Source of the DNA: Acidobacteriaceae bacterium KBS 89
GTDB lineage: Bacteria > Acidobacteriota > Terriglobia > Terriglobales > Acidobacteriaceae
Length of the DNA stretch: 64,000 nucleotides
Assembly: GCA_000381605.1 (NCBI GenBank)
Contig: KB906755.1
Span: forward strand, 868,001-932,000
Direction: 5' to 3'
This document shows positions 9,596-18,538 of the stretch, one piece after another. Positions within the stretch are counted from its first letter, which is position 1. Each line of letters begins with the position of its first letter. The position numbers were made by a program, and so were the translations under genes. The notes beneath the pieces are model-generated. The model ran no database searches, was not told the origin of the DNA, and was given only the letters and a program-made list of their open reading frames with translations.

Positions 9596-10405
9596 TTACA
9601 CCTTTGCCTGATCAAGCAGCGCACGATTTCTCGCTGGCAGAAAGGGGTGAATGAGCAATTGGTAGGCACCACCACCAACCACCGCACCTATCAGTGGAGC
9701 GATGATTGGTATCCACCAGTAGTTATCGGGCGAAGGAAATGCCGCCGGCCCCCATCCCATCAGATAGCAAAACACCCTTGGCCCAAAGTCGCGCGCTGGG
9801 TTTAACGCCCAGGCTTCAAGGTAGCCCATCGACGCACCGATCAACGCGACCAGCAGACCGATCATCACCGCGCCTCCGTTCGCGCCGGGAGCCATCTCGT
9901 TGTACTGCTCCGTAATGGCGAAGATGCCGAGAATCAGGAAAGCCGTCAGGATGATCTCGTCGCCAAAGGCGTGCATGGGTGTGATTGCAAGGCCCGGGTG
10001 AGTGAAGAAGACGCCCGCCGCCCCGCCCGAAACCCGGGACAGGTTGTTGACCAGATTGTAGTGGTCGATCACAGGTGAGAAGAGCACATAGACGATGCCC
10101 GCGCCAAGAAACGCTCCAACAATTTGCGCGAGGCAGTACGGAACCACCTTGCGCCAGGAGAATCCCCGATACACCGCGAGCGCAAGGGTGACGGCCGGGT
10201 TGCCGTGGCAGCCGCTTACCGCACCGGTCGTGTAGATCGCCAGCGTAACCGCGAGTCCCCATGCTATGCAGACTCCCCAGTACGCCTGCTGGTAGGGGCT
10301 TGGGTTATAAAGCGTGTACATCGCGGCGACGGAATCGCCGAATGCAATGATGATGAACATCGCCATTGACTCTGATATCAGTTGCCCCACATACGTCTTC
10401 GTCAT
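9596..10405 (-). CDS. glpF: glycerol facilitator / aquaglyceroporin (MIP family)
   Basis: Inner-membrane channel for glycerol diffusion. The two pore motifs are present: GNPAVT with NPA at 69-71, and LNPARDFGPR with NPAR at 202-205. The Asp right after the second NPAR is the signature that separates glycerol facilitators from water-only aquaporins. Six membrane segments can be traced in 269 residues. The ATG at 10405 has AGGAG about ten bases upstream; ATGs and other starts further upstream add a charged extension with no recognisable site. It is the first gene of the glpFKD operon, with the promoter expected in 10406-10681, a region shared with the divergent methyltransferase gene. Confidence 0.93.
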   Translation of the reverse strand: MTKTYVGQLISESMAMFIIIAFGDSVAAMYTLYNPSPYQQAYWGVCIAWGLAVTLAIYTTGAVSGCHGNPAVTLALAVYRGFSWRKVVPYCLAQIVGAFLGAGIVYVLFSPVIDHYNLVNNLSRVSGGAAGVFFTHPGLAITPMHAFGDEIILTAFLILGIFAITEQYNEMAPGANGGAVMIGLLVALIGASMGYLEAWALNPARDFGPRVFCYLMGWGPAAFPSPDNYWWIPIIAPLIGAVVGGGAYQLLIHPFLPARNRALLDQAKV

Positions 10406-10681
10406 GTACAGCGCTCTCCTGGCTTGCATGATCAACTTTTGTCGGTGCGATAGCGGAGCCTGTTCATCGACGCGCAGTTCAGCTGATCGAACGGATATTT
10501 TCCATTCGTTTCGCAGCACGCTATCCGCGACATCCCACGATACACGGTGCAGGTATTTTTTCGTAACGGATTCGGCCCGAACTAATCTTTTTTGAAGGCT
10601 TTAGGATTTTTTCAGGGGGTATTGGAGTGCACAGCAAAATCCGGCGACTCAATCCCGCATAATGGAAGATCAGGAGTTTTC

Positions 10682-11323
10682 ATGGGTTTATTCCGCAAGA
10701 AACTAAAGCAGGAACATAAGATCATGCTGCAGCATGACCGCGCCGCCGGAGTTCTCCAGTCGGAGTTGCATCGCCCGACCCCCGAATGCCCGAACCCGGA
10801 GCACTGGAGCATGATCGACTCCATGACCGCCGAGATCGAGGTCCTCGAGTTCATCGCTACCCTGGTCACCACCATCAAGCCGCGCCTCGTCGTCGAGACC
10901 GGCTCCTTCCTCGGCGTCTCGACCGAATGGATCGCTCGGGGCCTCGAGCGCAACGGCTTCGGCAAGGTCATCAGCTGCGAGTTCGACCCAGTCGTCTATG
11001 CCCGCGCTAAAGAACGTCTCGAAGCTTCGCCGCTCAAACCGTGGATCGAGCTGCGCAACCAGTCCAGCCTCGAGATGAAGATCGAGGGCACAATCGACCT
11101 CTTCTTCTCCGACTCCGACCCGTCGATCCGCGAGCAGGAGGTCAAACGCTTCCTCCCGCAGATTAATCCGAACGGCATCATCCTGATACACGACGCCAGC
11201 TCGCACCACAAAGTTATCCGCGAGGCGGCGCGCTCCATGGAGGCCGAGGGCCTGCTCTCGGTCGTCTTTCTACCCACACCGCGCGGCCTCGCCGTCGCCC
11301 AACCGCGCGCCGGCCGCAGTTAG
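10682..11323 (+). CDS. class I SAM-dependent methyltransferase-like protein
   Basis: The start ATG at 10682 has AGGAG five bases upstream. The 213-residue product shows a Rossmann methyltransferase core: VVETGSFLGVST corresponds to motif I, CEFDP to the acidic end of strand 2, and DLFFSDSDP to motif IV, followed by LIHDAS. This resembles the Methyltransf_24 group that often modifies sugars or phenolics. The next gene encodes a glycosyltransferase-like membrane protein and begins right after the stop, suggesting a shared transcript and a possible role in cell-surface glycan modification (inference). The substrate cannot be told from sequence. Confidence 0.8.
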   Translation: MGLFRKKLKQEHKIMLQHDRAAGVLQSELHRPTPECPNPEHWSMIDSMTAEIEVLEFIATLVTTIKPRLVVETGSFLGVSTEWIARGLERNGFGKVISCEFDPVVYARAKERLEASPLKPWIELRNQSSLEMKIEGTIDLFFSDSDPSIREQEVKRFLPQINPNGIILIHDASSHHKVIREAARSMEAEGLLSVVFLPTPRGLAVAQPRAGRS

Positions 11324-11338
11324 TTGCAGACCCCGCGC

Positions 11339-12679
11339 ATGTCCCTCTCCCAGACACCGGAACAATCCCCACGCTTCCGAGCGCCATCCTCGATGTTCTG
11401 GGTCGGCTTTCTGGTGCGCGTCCTCTACATCACGCTCGCACACACCTATCGGATTCGGCTGGGCCAGGACCACCTTCAATTTGGTTGGGAGATGGGGCGA
11501 ATTGCACGTGCGCTCGCAACCGGCTTCGGATACGCCGACCCCTTTACCGGCCACACCGGCCCTACCGCCTGGGTCCCCCCGCTCTATCCTCTTCTGCTTA
11601 CCGGCGTCTTCAAAATCTTTGGCGTCTACACCGCACAGTCCGCCTGGGTCATCCTCACCATCAACAGCGTCTTCTCTGCACTGACCTCGTCCGTGATCTT
11701 CGAAATCGCTTCACGTTGTTTTTCCGGGCTGGGTAACAACCGTGCGAGAAAAATAGCGCTCTGGTCGGGCTGGCTCTGGGCCCTCCATCCAGCCGCAATG
11801 CAGTTCGCGGTGCGCTGGGTGTGGGATATGGCCGTGACTACCTTCCTGTTCTCGAAGGTCATCGTTCTGGCGCTGCGTGTGAGAGGCATCGGTGAAGATT
11901 TGCCCGCAACCGAAACACAAACGAACTCTCGCTGGGCCATGTTTGGAGTCCTTTCGGGAATGATCGGCCTCCTGAATTCAACTCTGATGCTCTTCGTGCC
12001 GATTTGCGGAATCTGGATGCTGCTCGGCGCTGCAAAAGACAGGAGGGCCTTTTCTACCGCGCTATCGAAGGCGGTCATGGCAGGCACGCTCTTCTTCGCC
12101 TGCCTCGCGCCATGGATGTGGCGCAACTGGACAGCCTTCCATGCATTTGTACCGATCCGCGGAAACTTTGGCGCGGAACTCCATGCTTCTGTCGCGGAGG
12201 GATACAACGGCTTCACGATGGGGTCGCGGATACCGATCTGCGAAGTATGCCCGGAGTACCAAGAGTACAAGCAGATGGGTGAGCTGGCGTACGTCCGGCG
12301 TGAAGGCAGGCTGGCGCAGGAATATATCCGGTCGCACAAACTGGAGTTCGCACTGCTGGCTGTGAAGCGTTTTTATTTCTACTGGGTCAGCGTTCCGCAC
12401 CCAATAGAATTCGGCGTCTGGAACGAAGCCTTCCGCGTCCTCAACTACAGCTTTCTCAGTCTCGCCGCACTTCTCGGCCTTGCGCTTGCTCTGAAGCGCC
12501 ACATACCAGGAGCTGTTTTGTTTGCGTGGGCCTTCGCAGTTCTTCCTCTCGTGTATTACTTCGTCACCGTGCAGGCGCGCTTCCGTCATCCGCTCGAACC
12601 GATCATGACGATACTGGCGGTCTTTCTTTTTCAGTCAGCGATACCACGACGAACATCATCTGCATCTACACAGGAATAG
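11339..12679 (+). CDS. multi-pass membrane glycosyltransferase-like protein (GT-C / PMT type)
   Basis: A 446-residue integral membrane protein with about nine to eleven hydrophobic segments. The first loop, FGYADPF followed by TAWVPPLYPLLL, is typical of GT39/PMT-like enzymes that use polyprenyl-phosphate sugars at the outer face of the inner membrane. I start at the ATG at 11339; a TTG at 11324, directly after the previous stop, would add five residues. No good ribosome binding site is visible, which fits translational coupling. It sits between a methyltransferase gene and a convergent family 2 glycosyltransferase, in keeping with surface polysaccharide or lipid glycosylation. Exact donor and acceptor are unknown. 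Confidence 0.75.
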   Translation: MSLSQTPEQSPRFRAPSSMFWVGFLVRVLYITLAHTYRIRLGQDHLQFGWEMGRIARALATGFGYADPFTGHTGPTAWVPPLYPLLLTGVFKIFGVYTAQSAWVILTINSVFSALTSSVIFEIASRCFSGLGNNRARKIALWSGWLWALHPAAMQFAVRWVWDMAVTTFLFSKVIVLALRVRGIGEDLPATETQTNSRWAMFGVLSGMIGLLNSTLMLFVPICGIWMLLGAAKDRRAFSTALSKAVMAGTLFFACLAPWMWRNWTAFHAFVPIRGNFGAELHASVAEGYNGFTMGSRIPICEVCPEYQEYKQMGELAYVRREGRLAQEYIRSHKLEFALLAVKRFYFYWVSVPHPIEFGVWNEAFRVLNYSFLSLAALLGLALALKRHIPGAVLFAWAFAVLPLVYYFVTVQARFRHPLEPIMTILAVFLFQSAIPRRTSSASTQE

Positions 12680-12701
12680 CCACGAACCGTCATCTTTTGC
12701 T

Positions 12702-13511
12702 TTAGGGCTTTTCTCTGCCCTTCACTCCTCCAATCTGCCACGCCTTCGCATACTTCCAACTGATATACGCAGAGTGATAGAGATGCAGGAGCAGGCCTTC
12801 TCGTCCATCGAGGAAGCCCAGGCGAAATACATAGTTCCAGACAAACGTCAGCTTTGGGACAAGGGCAACGTTCCAGCAGAAAGCCGGCCATGACGGACTG
12901 GTCTTTCCCTTGTCAGCGATGATCCTCGCTCCTAACGTGCTGTACCGATTCATGTGCTCAAGATAGATCTCAAGGTTGGGGTAGCCGTGATGAAGAAAGT
13001 CGTTCTTCATCGTCTCGACTCTGCCGACGACCGCGACTGACTCATGCACCGGGCGGTCGGTGAAGTGGGCTTGGCCAGAGCCGGTCACTCGGCGAAACAG
13101 TCTGAGTTTCAAGTCGGGATAGTAGCCGCCGTAGCGCATCCATCGACCGAGGAATACATGGCGCAACCGGAGCCTATAGCCGTCCACCTGCGGCGACCTC
13201 TGCGCGTCCGTCTCCAGCATCTTGCCGATCTCGGCTTGCAGTTCGTCTGTCAACTCTTCATCCGCATCGAGCGACAGCACCCAGGTCCCCGTGCATTTGT
13301 CGATCGCTGAGTTCTTCTGCAGCGCGAAGCCCTTCCACGCCTCGGAGAAGACCTTCGCTCCAAGCGACCTCGCAATCTCAACGGTCCGATCGGTCGAACC
13401 GGAGTCGACTACAACGATCTCGTCAGCAAACCGGACACTGTTCAGCGTGCGCGCGAGGTTGTCTTCTTCGTTCAACGTGATGATGGCTACGGAAAGTGTC
13501 GATCGCGGCAT
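12702..13511 (-). CDS. family 2 glycosyltransferase (WaaE/KdtX-like)
   Basis: Cytoplasmic or membrane-associated inverting glycosyltransferase of 269 residues. The GT-A fold features are SVAIITLNEEDNLA at the N-terminus, VVDSGSTD, and the metal-binding SLDADEEL. The remainder (KGFALQKNSAID, RYGGYYPDLKLRLFRR) matches the subgroup related to lipopolysaccharide-core beta-1,4-glucosyltransferases such as WaaE. It converges on the membrane glycosyltransferase gene with a 22-base gap. A role in envelope glycan assembly is inferred. No clear ribosome binding site precedes the ATG. Confidence 0.87.
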   Translation of the reverse strand: MPRSTLSVAIITLNEEDNLARTLNSVRFADEIVVVDSGSTDRTVEIARSLGAKVFSEAWKGFALQKNSAIDKCTGTWVLSLDADEELTDELQAEIGKMLETDAQRSPQVDGYRLRLRHVFLGRWMRYGGYYPDLKLRLFRRVTGSGQAHFTDRPVHESVAVVGRVETMKNDFLHHGYPNLEIYLEHMNRYSTLGARIIADKGKTSPSWPAFCWNVALVPKLTFVWNYVFRLGFLDGREGLLLHLYHSAYISWKYAKAWQIGGVKGREKP

Positions 13512-13722
13512 GCCATGCCTATTCTATTTGTCGGGTTGCTCGCGACAAACTCTAAATGAAGCCTGTAACCACGTGAAAAGCGGCCTCTTAGTATCGAGTT
13601 TGCTAACACATAGGTGGTATTGGCCTGCACGAATGTCAACTCTACAGTTAGCTATGGCGAGGTATCCATCGGGCCACCACCTGATGCTGCCGCAATGCCT
13701 TGCTGAGCGGTAAGAGGCACCC

Positions 13723-16377
13723 ATGACCGAATTGATCCAACGGTACAGACACGCGGGCTCAGAAATCGTAGCGATATCGGCCACCTTGATTACTCTGGTT
13801 GGTTGCATCGCGCTGTTTCTCCAATCCCGCTTGGGATCATTGCACTACCCCGGTCTGGCGCTGACAAACAGGCTGACAAGCAGCCTGGCGTTCGAAAAAA
13901 TTATCTGGGTCGCCTGGTTTGCACTGGCAGTTTCTCTCGCACTGCTCGTTTATGAATGCCGAAAAGACGTCTTCGTTCGGTGGGTGGTCGGGGCTTTCCT
14001 TCTCTTCCTGCTTGCTGACCTTCTCGATCGCGACCTTGCGCTCAGTTCCGTCGCCTTTGAATATCCATGGATCATGAGACTACTCGCAGGGGCCGGTTCC
14101 ATCGCAGCGACCGTCTTCGTCGCCGGTCTGCCAATCTCCGTGCGGCGCCTCACGCTCATTGTGCGCGACACCACGCGTTCGCGTGACAACGAGCTTCGTC
14201 TGATTGCAGCCGCAGAGTCCAGCGCCGATTCCGTCATCTTGTACGACAGTGTCTACGACGCCGCGGGCGAGGTCTGCGACTTCAAATTCATCTTTCTCAA
14301 CGGCAATGCCCAGCGAATGATCGGCATGCACCGTGACCATGTGCTCGGGAAGAATCTCTACGAGGTCTTTCCTACGATACGCACCACCCATCTCTTCGAT
14401 CGCCACAAGCGAGTTGCCGAGACTGGAGAGCCGGCGCTAATCGAAGTTAAAAGCTCTGTCTTTCAGCCAAATAGTGACCACGGTCGTTATCAAATTCAGG
14501 TTGTCCAATTGTCCAATGGTATTGCGACGACGATCACTGATGTATCCGCTCGCCATCAACATAAAGAAGATCTCAAGAACGCGCTGAATTTCAACAAATC
14601 CATCATCGCAAGCTCCCCTTTCAGCATCATCGTCACCGACAACGCAGGAATTATCACCTCGGTTAATCCTGCTGCTGAACGAATTCTCTGGTATCAGGAG
14701 AGCGATCTTCTCGGCCGCGACAGCATCGAGCTGCACGACCCCGAAGAGCTTCGTCAGCGGGCTGTCGATCTCTCGACCCAATTCGATACCGATGTAACTC
14801 CCGACCATCAAGTCTTTCGTCTCGCCCCCGAGAGGGGTCTCATCGACGAGCGAGAGTGGACCTATATTCGCAAGGACGGGTCACGTGTCCCCGTTCAGCT
14901 TGTCGTCACTGCACTACGCGATGGCGAAGAATGCATAACCGGGTTTGTGGGGATCTCCTACGACCTGACTGAGCGCAAGCGAGCCGAGGAGTACATCTAC
15001 CACGTCGCACATCACGACCCGCTCACGGGCCTTCCCACGCGCACACTGCTCCGCGACCGCCTTGAGGTCGCCATCGAGCGGGCTAGACGCACTCAGGACA
15101 ACCTTGCCGTTATGATGGTTGACCTCGACAACTTCAAACGCGTGAACGACTCACTCGGACACCAGGCCGGAGACATCGTCCTCTGCGAGATCTCGAAACG
15201 GCTAAGGGCCTGCGTCCGCAAGTCCGATACCGTCGGCCGCATGGGTGGAGACGAATTCGTCGTGCTGCTCCCTGATCTTCGCTCCCACCAGGACTCCGAG
15301 GAGATCTGCCAGAAGCTTTTGCAATCCGTTGCTCAGCCGATTCGCATTGGCAAACACGAGATCATCGTTACCGCCAGCATAGGCATCGGCCAGTTTCCAG
15401 GCTGTGAAGACGTCGACAGTCTGTTCAAGAACGCCGACTTCGCCATGTACCGCGTCAAGCACAGCGGACGCAATGGCTCACAGGTCTACGTCCCCGGAAT
15501 TGCCATGCAAGGTCTCCAACAGCTGCAAATGGAGTCGGCCCTACGCACGGCGCTTGAGGACAAGGAGTTCGAGATCCTCTACCAGCCTCAGATATCTTTC
15601 GCAAACGGTCAGCTGGTTGGAATGGAGTCCCTGCTTCGCTGGAACAGCGCCGAATTCGGGCTGGTAGGGCCGAACACCTTCATCCCGCTCGCCGAAGAGA
15701 CCGGCCTCATCGTGCCCATTGGAGAATGGGTGCTTCTTCAGTCCTGCAAGGACGTGGCGGCTCTGCAACGCAGGCTAGGCGTTGAGTGCTCAGTCGCCGT
15801 CAACATCTCTCCCCGCCAGTTCCAGCAGAAGGACTTCCCCGCAACAGTAGAGCGCGCCCTGCACACCAGCGGTCTGAAGCCCCAGCAACTCGAGTTGGAG
15901 ATCACCGAAAATCTGCTTATGGTCGATTCGGAAGAGTCCCTCGAGATCATGCAGCGCGTTCGCAAACTTGGTGTCCGTTTCGCAATTGACGACTTCGGCA
16001 CGGGCTTCTCGAATATGGGTTACATCACTCGTTTCGCCGTAGACCGAATCAAAATCGACCGCTCCTTCGTCTCGCGTTGCGATGTCGATGAAAACAGCCG
16101 CGCCGTCACCGCTGCGATTATCGCACTTGCCCACAGCCTTCAGATCGAGGTCATCGCAGAAGGAGTCGAGTCCGACCAGCACGTCCAGATGCTCCGCCAG
16201 ATGTCATGCGACCAGGCCCAGGGTTATTTCTACTCACGGCCGCTCAAGATGGTCGACATGCAGAATTTCTCTCTTCATAACCTTCGCGAACACCCACACC
16301 ACGATCGCATCGCACCCCGCAGCCAAGATGCGAACGCCCTTGCTCTGTCGGTTGTGGGTTCACTGGCACGAGCCTGA
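13723..16377 (+). CDS. membrane PAS-PAS-GGDEF-EAL protein (c-di-GMP turnover)
   Basis: Bifunctional-type c-di-GMP protein of 884 residues. The N-terminus has four hydrophobic segments within about the first 140 residues, then two PAS-like domains (about 165-275 and 285-425), a GGDEF domain with intact GGDEF at 508-512 and an RxxD inhibitory site (RKSD) five residues before it, and an EAL domain from about 605. The EAL motif itself is ESL (635-637), but other catalytic elements are kept (EITENL, DDFGTG near 755, IKIDRSF). It could make or degrade c-di-GMP; direction is not decidable. A TAAGAGG lies upstream of the ATG. The next gene follows after 42 bases. Confidence 0.93.
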   Translation: MTELIQRYRHAGSEIVAISATLITLVGCIALFLQSRLGSLHYPGLALTNRLTSSLAFEKIIWVAWFALAVSLALLVYECRKDVFVRWVVGAFLLFLLADLLDRDLALSSVAFEYPWIMRLLAGAGSIAATVFVAGLPISVRRLTLIVRDTTRSRDNELRLIAAAESSADSVILYDSVYDAAGEVCDFKFIFLNGNAQRMIGMHRDHVLGKNLYEVFPTIRTTHLFDRHKRVAETGEPALIEVKSSVFQPNSDHGRYQIQVVQLSNGIATTITDVSARHQHKEDLKNALNFNKSIIASSPFSIIVTDNAGIITSVNPAAERILWYQESDLLGRDSIELHDPEELRQRAVDLSTQFDTDVTPDHQVFRLAPERGLIDEREWTYIRKDGSRVPVQLVVTALRDGEECITGFVGISYDLTERKRAEEYIYHVAHHDPLTGLPTRTLLRDRLEVAIERARRTQDNLAVMMVDLDNFKRVNDSLGHQAGDIVLCEISKRLRACVRKSDTVGRMGGDEFVVLLPDLRSHQDSEEICQKLLQSVAQPIRIGKHEIIVTASIGIGQFPGCEDVDSLFKNADFAMYRVKHSGRNGSQVYVPGIAMQGLQQLQMESALRTALEDKEFEILYQPQISFANGQLVGMESLLRWNSAEFGLVGPNTFIPLAEETGLIVPIGEWVLLQSCKDVAALQRRLGVECSVAVNISPRQFQQKDFPATVERALHTSGLKPQQLELEITENLLMVDSEESLEIMQRVRKLGVRFAIDDFGTGFSNMGYITRFAVDRIKIDRSFVSRCDVDENSRAVTAAIIALAHSLQIEVIAEGVESDQHVQMLRQMSCDQAQGYFYSRPLKMVDMQNFSLHNLREHPHHDRIAPRSQDANALALSVVGSLARA

Positions 16378-16419
16378 ACGGGCTGCCCAATAGCGCACGA
16401 CAGATAAGGACCTTCGCTC

Positions 16420-17229
16420 ATGAGCGAACGCAACAAGAAACAATGCATTGTGCTGCTCCCCTCCGACCCGTACTTCGATCGCCTGTTCGACGAAATATTG
16501 GTTCCCGCAGTCCTCGAAATCGACCTGGTCCCCTCTCGCCTCCAGCGAACCCCTCATTCTCCAATCCCAATCAACCTCTTCGTCGACGAGATCGAGCAGG
16601 CCAAAGCTCTTGTCGCGGATACATCGGAGAACACCGCTGAGATCTGGCTCGCCGTAGGCTGTGCTGTCGCCCTTGGAATACCCATCTGCCTGATCTCTTA
16701 CAGGATGGAATCGAGCCTGCCTCTGGGAATACAGTATCTTCCCCTCATTCCCTACCCTGCCAACGCATTGCCCAGCGACTTCGCCGAGCTTCAGCAGAAC
16801 ATCATGGCTCAATTGCTGGCGATCATGCCTCAGCCTGGGTTGCCTCAGCCAGAGGCACAATACCGTACTCCCTTCCTGCCAGCCGAACCCGTTTCCACAG
16901 CCTCCGTTGATTTGGTCTCCTATGAAGTGATGGCGCTGACGATCATCGACCTCAGAAGCACCGACTCCGGCCTGAGCCCGCGCGAGCTCGGACTGGAGAT
17001 GCAGGCTCGCGGCTCCGCTCACCTCACCAGCCACGCCATGAACGCTCTGAAGCGCAGACGATTCATCGAAAGAAAGCCCGTCCAGATCAGCCAGGGGAAC
17101 GAGCTCCACATCTCGGACAATCTCTTCATTACGCGTGAGGGTCACGAGTGGCTTCTGCGTCATGGCAAACGGTCCACCACACACCGTTCCACGACGCGCA
17201 CTCGGGAATCCTCTCTTAGCAACCGATAG
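16420..17229 (+). CDS. nucleoside deoxyribosyltransferase/TIR-like domain with C-terminal winged helix
   Basis: I do not know a named family for this 269-residue protein. Residues 8-135 have the pattern of the nucleoside 2-deoxyribosyltransferase/TIR-like superfamily: VLLPSDPYFDRLFDEIL, EIEQAKALVADTS, then a helix ending AVALGIPICLIS. At the position of the usual catalytic Glu (YELG in related proteins) this protein has LAVG, so the site may be inactive or rearranged. After a Pro/Gln-rich linker, residues 166-250 look like a winged helix (SPRELGLEMQARG, MNALKRRRFIERKP, LFITREGHEWLL). AAGGA lies nine bases before the ATG. It follows the PAS-GGDEF-EAL gene by 42 bases and may share its transcript. 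A nucleotide-sensing regulator is one possible reading. Confidence 0.7.
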   Translation: MSERNKKQCIVLLPSDPYFDRLFDEILVPAVLEIDLVPSRLQRTPHSPIPINLFVDEIEQAKALVADTSENTAEIWLAVGCAVALGIPICLISYRMESSLPLGIQYLPLIPYPANALPSDFAELQQNIMAQLLAIMPQPGLPQPEAQYRTPFLPAEPVSTASVDLVSYEVMALTIIDLRSTDSGLSPRELGLEMQARGSAHLTSHAMNALKRRRFIERKPVQISQGNELHISDNLFITREGHEWLLRHGKRSTTHRSTTRTRESSLSNR

Positions 17230-17230
17230 C

Positions 17231-18346
17231 CTAACCATTCAGGGCGGGCTCTACAGTGCGGTTTGGCGCGTGGCCCAACGACACATGACGGTACTCGGGC
17301 TTGAAGCCGAGCGTGCGCGCGTAGTCCAGTATCCGCTCGAAGTCCAGGCTGATCGTCGCGCCGGCCTTCTGCGTCACCTCATCTTCGATGGGAAGGTCGA
17401 AGTCGTCCGCACCGTACTTCAAACCCTCGAGGGCTTTTTCGTTCTGCGTCAGCACTGACGTACGAATACGCGGAATGTTGTCCAGGAAGATCCTGCTCAG
17501 CGCAAGATGCCGCAGATACTCGGCCGTCGAAATCTCGATGCCGCCAATCTGCGTGAAGTAAGGCTTGAAGGTCCAGCAGAGAAAGCTCGCCAGTCCTCCG
17601 GTCTCTTTCTGAAAGTTCCGAGTGCGCTCCAGATGCTCCAACCGCTCATCGATACTCTCGTCAAAACCAATCACCATCGTCGCCGTCGTCTTCAAACCGA
17701 CGTCAACAATGGCCCGTTGCGCGTCGAAGTACTGCGCTACGGTGTACTTGAACTTTGAGTGGCGCGCCCGAAACTCTTCGGTCAAGATCTCCGACCCACC
17801 GCCAGTGATCCACCGAACGCCGGCATCCTTCAACCGCGTCGCAGCCTCCGCATAGCTTAACTTTGCGTGATCGGCAAGGTACATAAACTCCGCGATCGTC
17901 AGCGCATAGAACTCCAGTGAGTCCCCATAGCGAGCGCGGATCGCAGCAAACAGCTCGCAGTAATACCTCAGTGGCAGATGCGGGTTGAACCCTCCATTGA
18001 ACGCCGCGAGGTCTCCACCCAGCGCCAACAGCTCGTCGAGTTTGGCGAACACCTCGTTGTGGCTCAGCACGTAGCCTCCGTCCTGCGAGGGCAGCTTATA
18101 GAAAGCACAGTAGTCGCACTGCGCGACGCAGACGTTGGTGTAGTTGATGATCCGCATCACCATATACGTGCACGACCCGGGAGCATGGAACCGATTCCGA
18201 ACGCTGCTGGCCATCGAGCACAACTCCACATCCGAGGCGTTCTCCCAAAGCCACCGGGCTTCGTCCCGTCCAATCCGAAGCCCCTGATTGACCTTCGCGG
18301 CTATGCCGGCAACAGACATATCGAGCGAAGCTGTTGAATTACCCAT
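17231..18346 (-). CDS. mqnC: radical SAM enzyme, cyclic dehypoxanthinyl futalosine synthase type
   Basis: Radical SAM enzyme of the MqnC/CofH/MqnE superfamily. The [4Fe-4S]-binding CX3CX2C motif is C73, C77, C80 in INYTNVCVAQCDYCAFY, which is characteristic of MqnC. TTATMVIGF and LCWTFKPYFT further on also fit. MqnC cyclises dehypoxanthine futalosine on the futalosine pathway to menaquinone. At 371 residues it has the usual length. Other mqn genes are not in the window, so the assignment to MqnC rather than a close paralogue rests on motifs alone. The gene ends one base from the convergent deoxyribosyltransferase-like gene. Confidence 0.83.
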   Translation of the reverse strand: MGNSTASLDMSVAGIAAKVNQGLRIGRDEARWLWENASDVELCSMASSVRNRFHAPGSCTYMVMRIINYTNVCVAQCDYCAFYKLPSQDGGYVLSHNEVFAKLDELLALGGDLAAFNGGFNPHLPLRYYCELFAAIRARYGDSLEFYALTIAEFMYLADHAKLSYAEAATRLKDAGVRWITGGGSEILTEEFRARHSKFKYTVAQYFDAQRAIVDVGLKTTATMVIGFDESIDERLEHLERTRNFQKETGGLASFLCWTFKPYFTQIGGIEISTAEYLRHLALSRIFLDNIPRIRTSVLTQNEKALEGLKYGADDFDLPIEDEVTQKAGATISLDFERILDYARTLGFKPEYRHVSLGHAPNRTVEPALNG

Positions 18347-18538
18347 ACCCCTAGTGTAGTGCTCCCCTCTCTATCCGCTCCGCTTCTAATTCCCCGTAAG
18401 AAACTATTTCCCAGTCGCATCCGTCACAGTGTATAAATCTTTCGCACCCTAAACGTCTGCTTCCTCCGCCCTCTAAGCGGAGAGACCCGCAGCAGGGTGT
18501 CACAAGGTTCTGCGTTCTACCGAAGGAGAGCTCCGCCC

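Noticed and set aside
16360..17238. Long minus-strand open frame opposite the deoxyribosyltransferase-like gene
   Set aside because: It has no ribosome binding site and low-complexity composition, while the plus strand has a convincing start, spacing and domain pattern.
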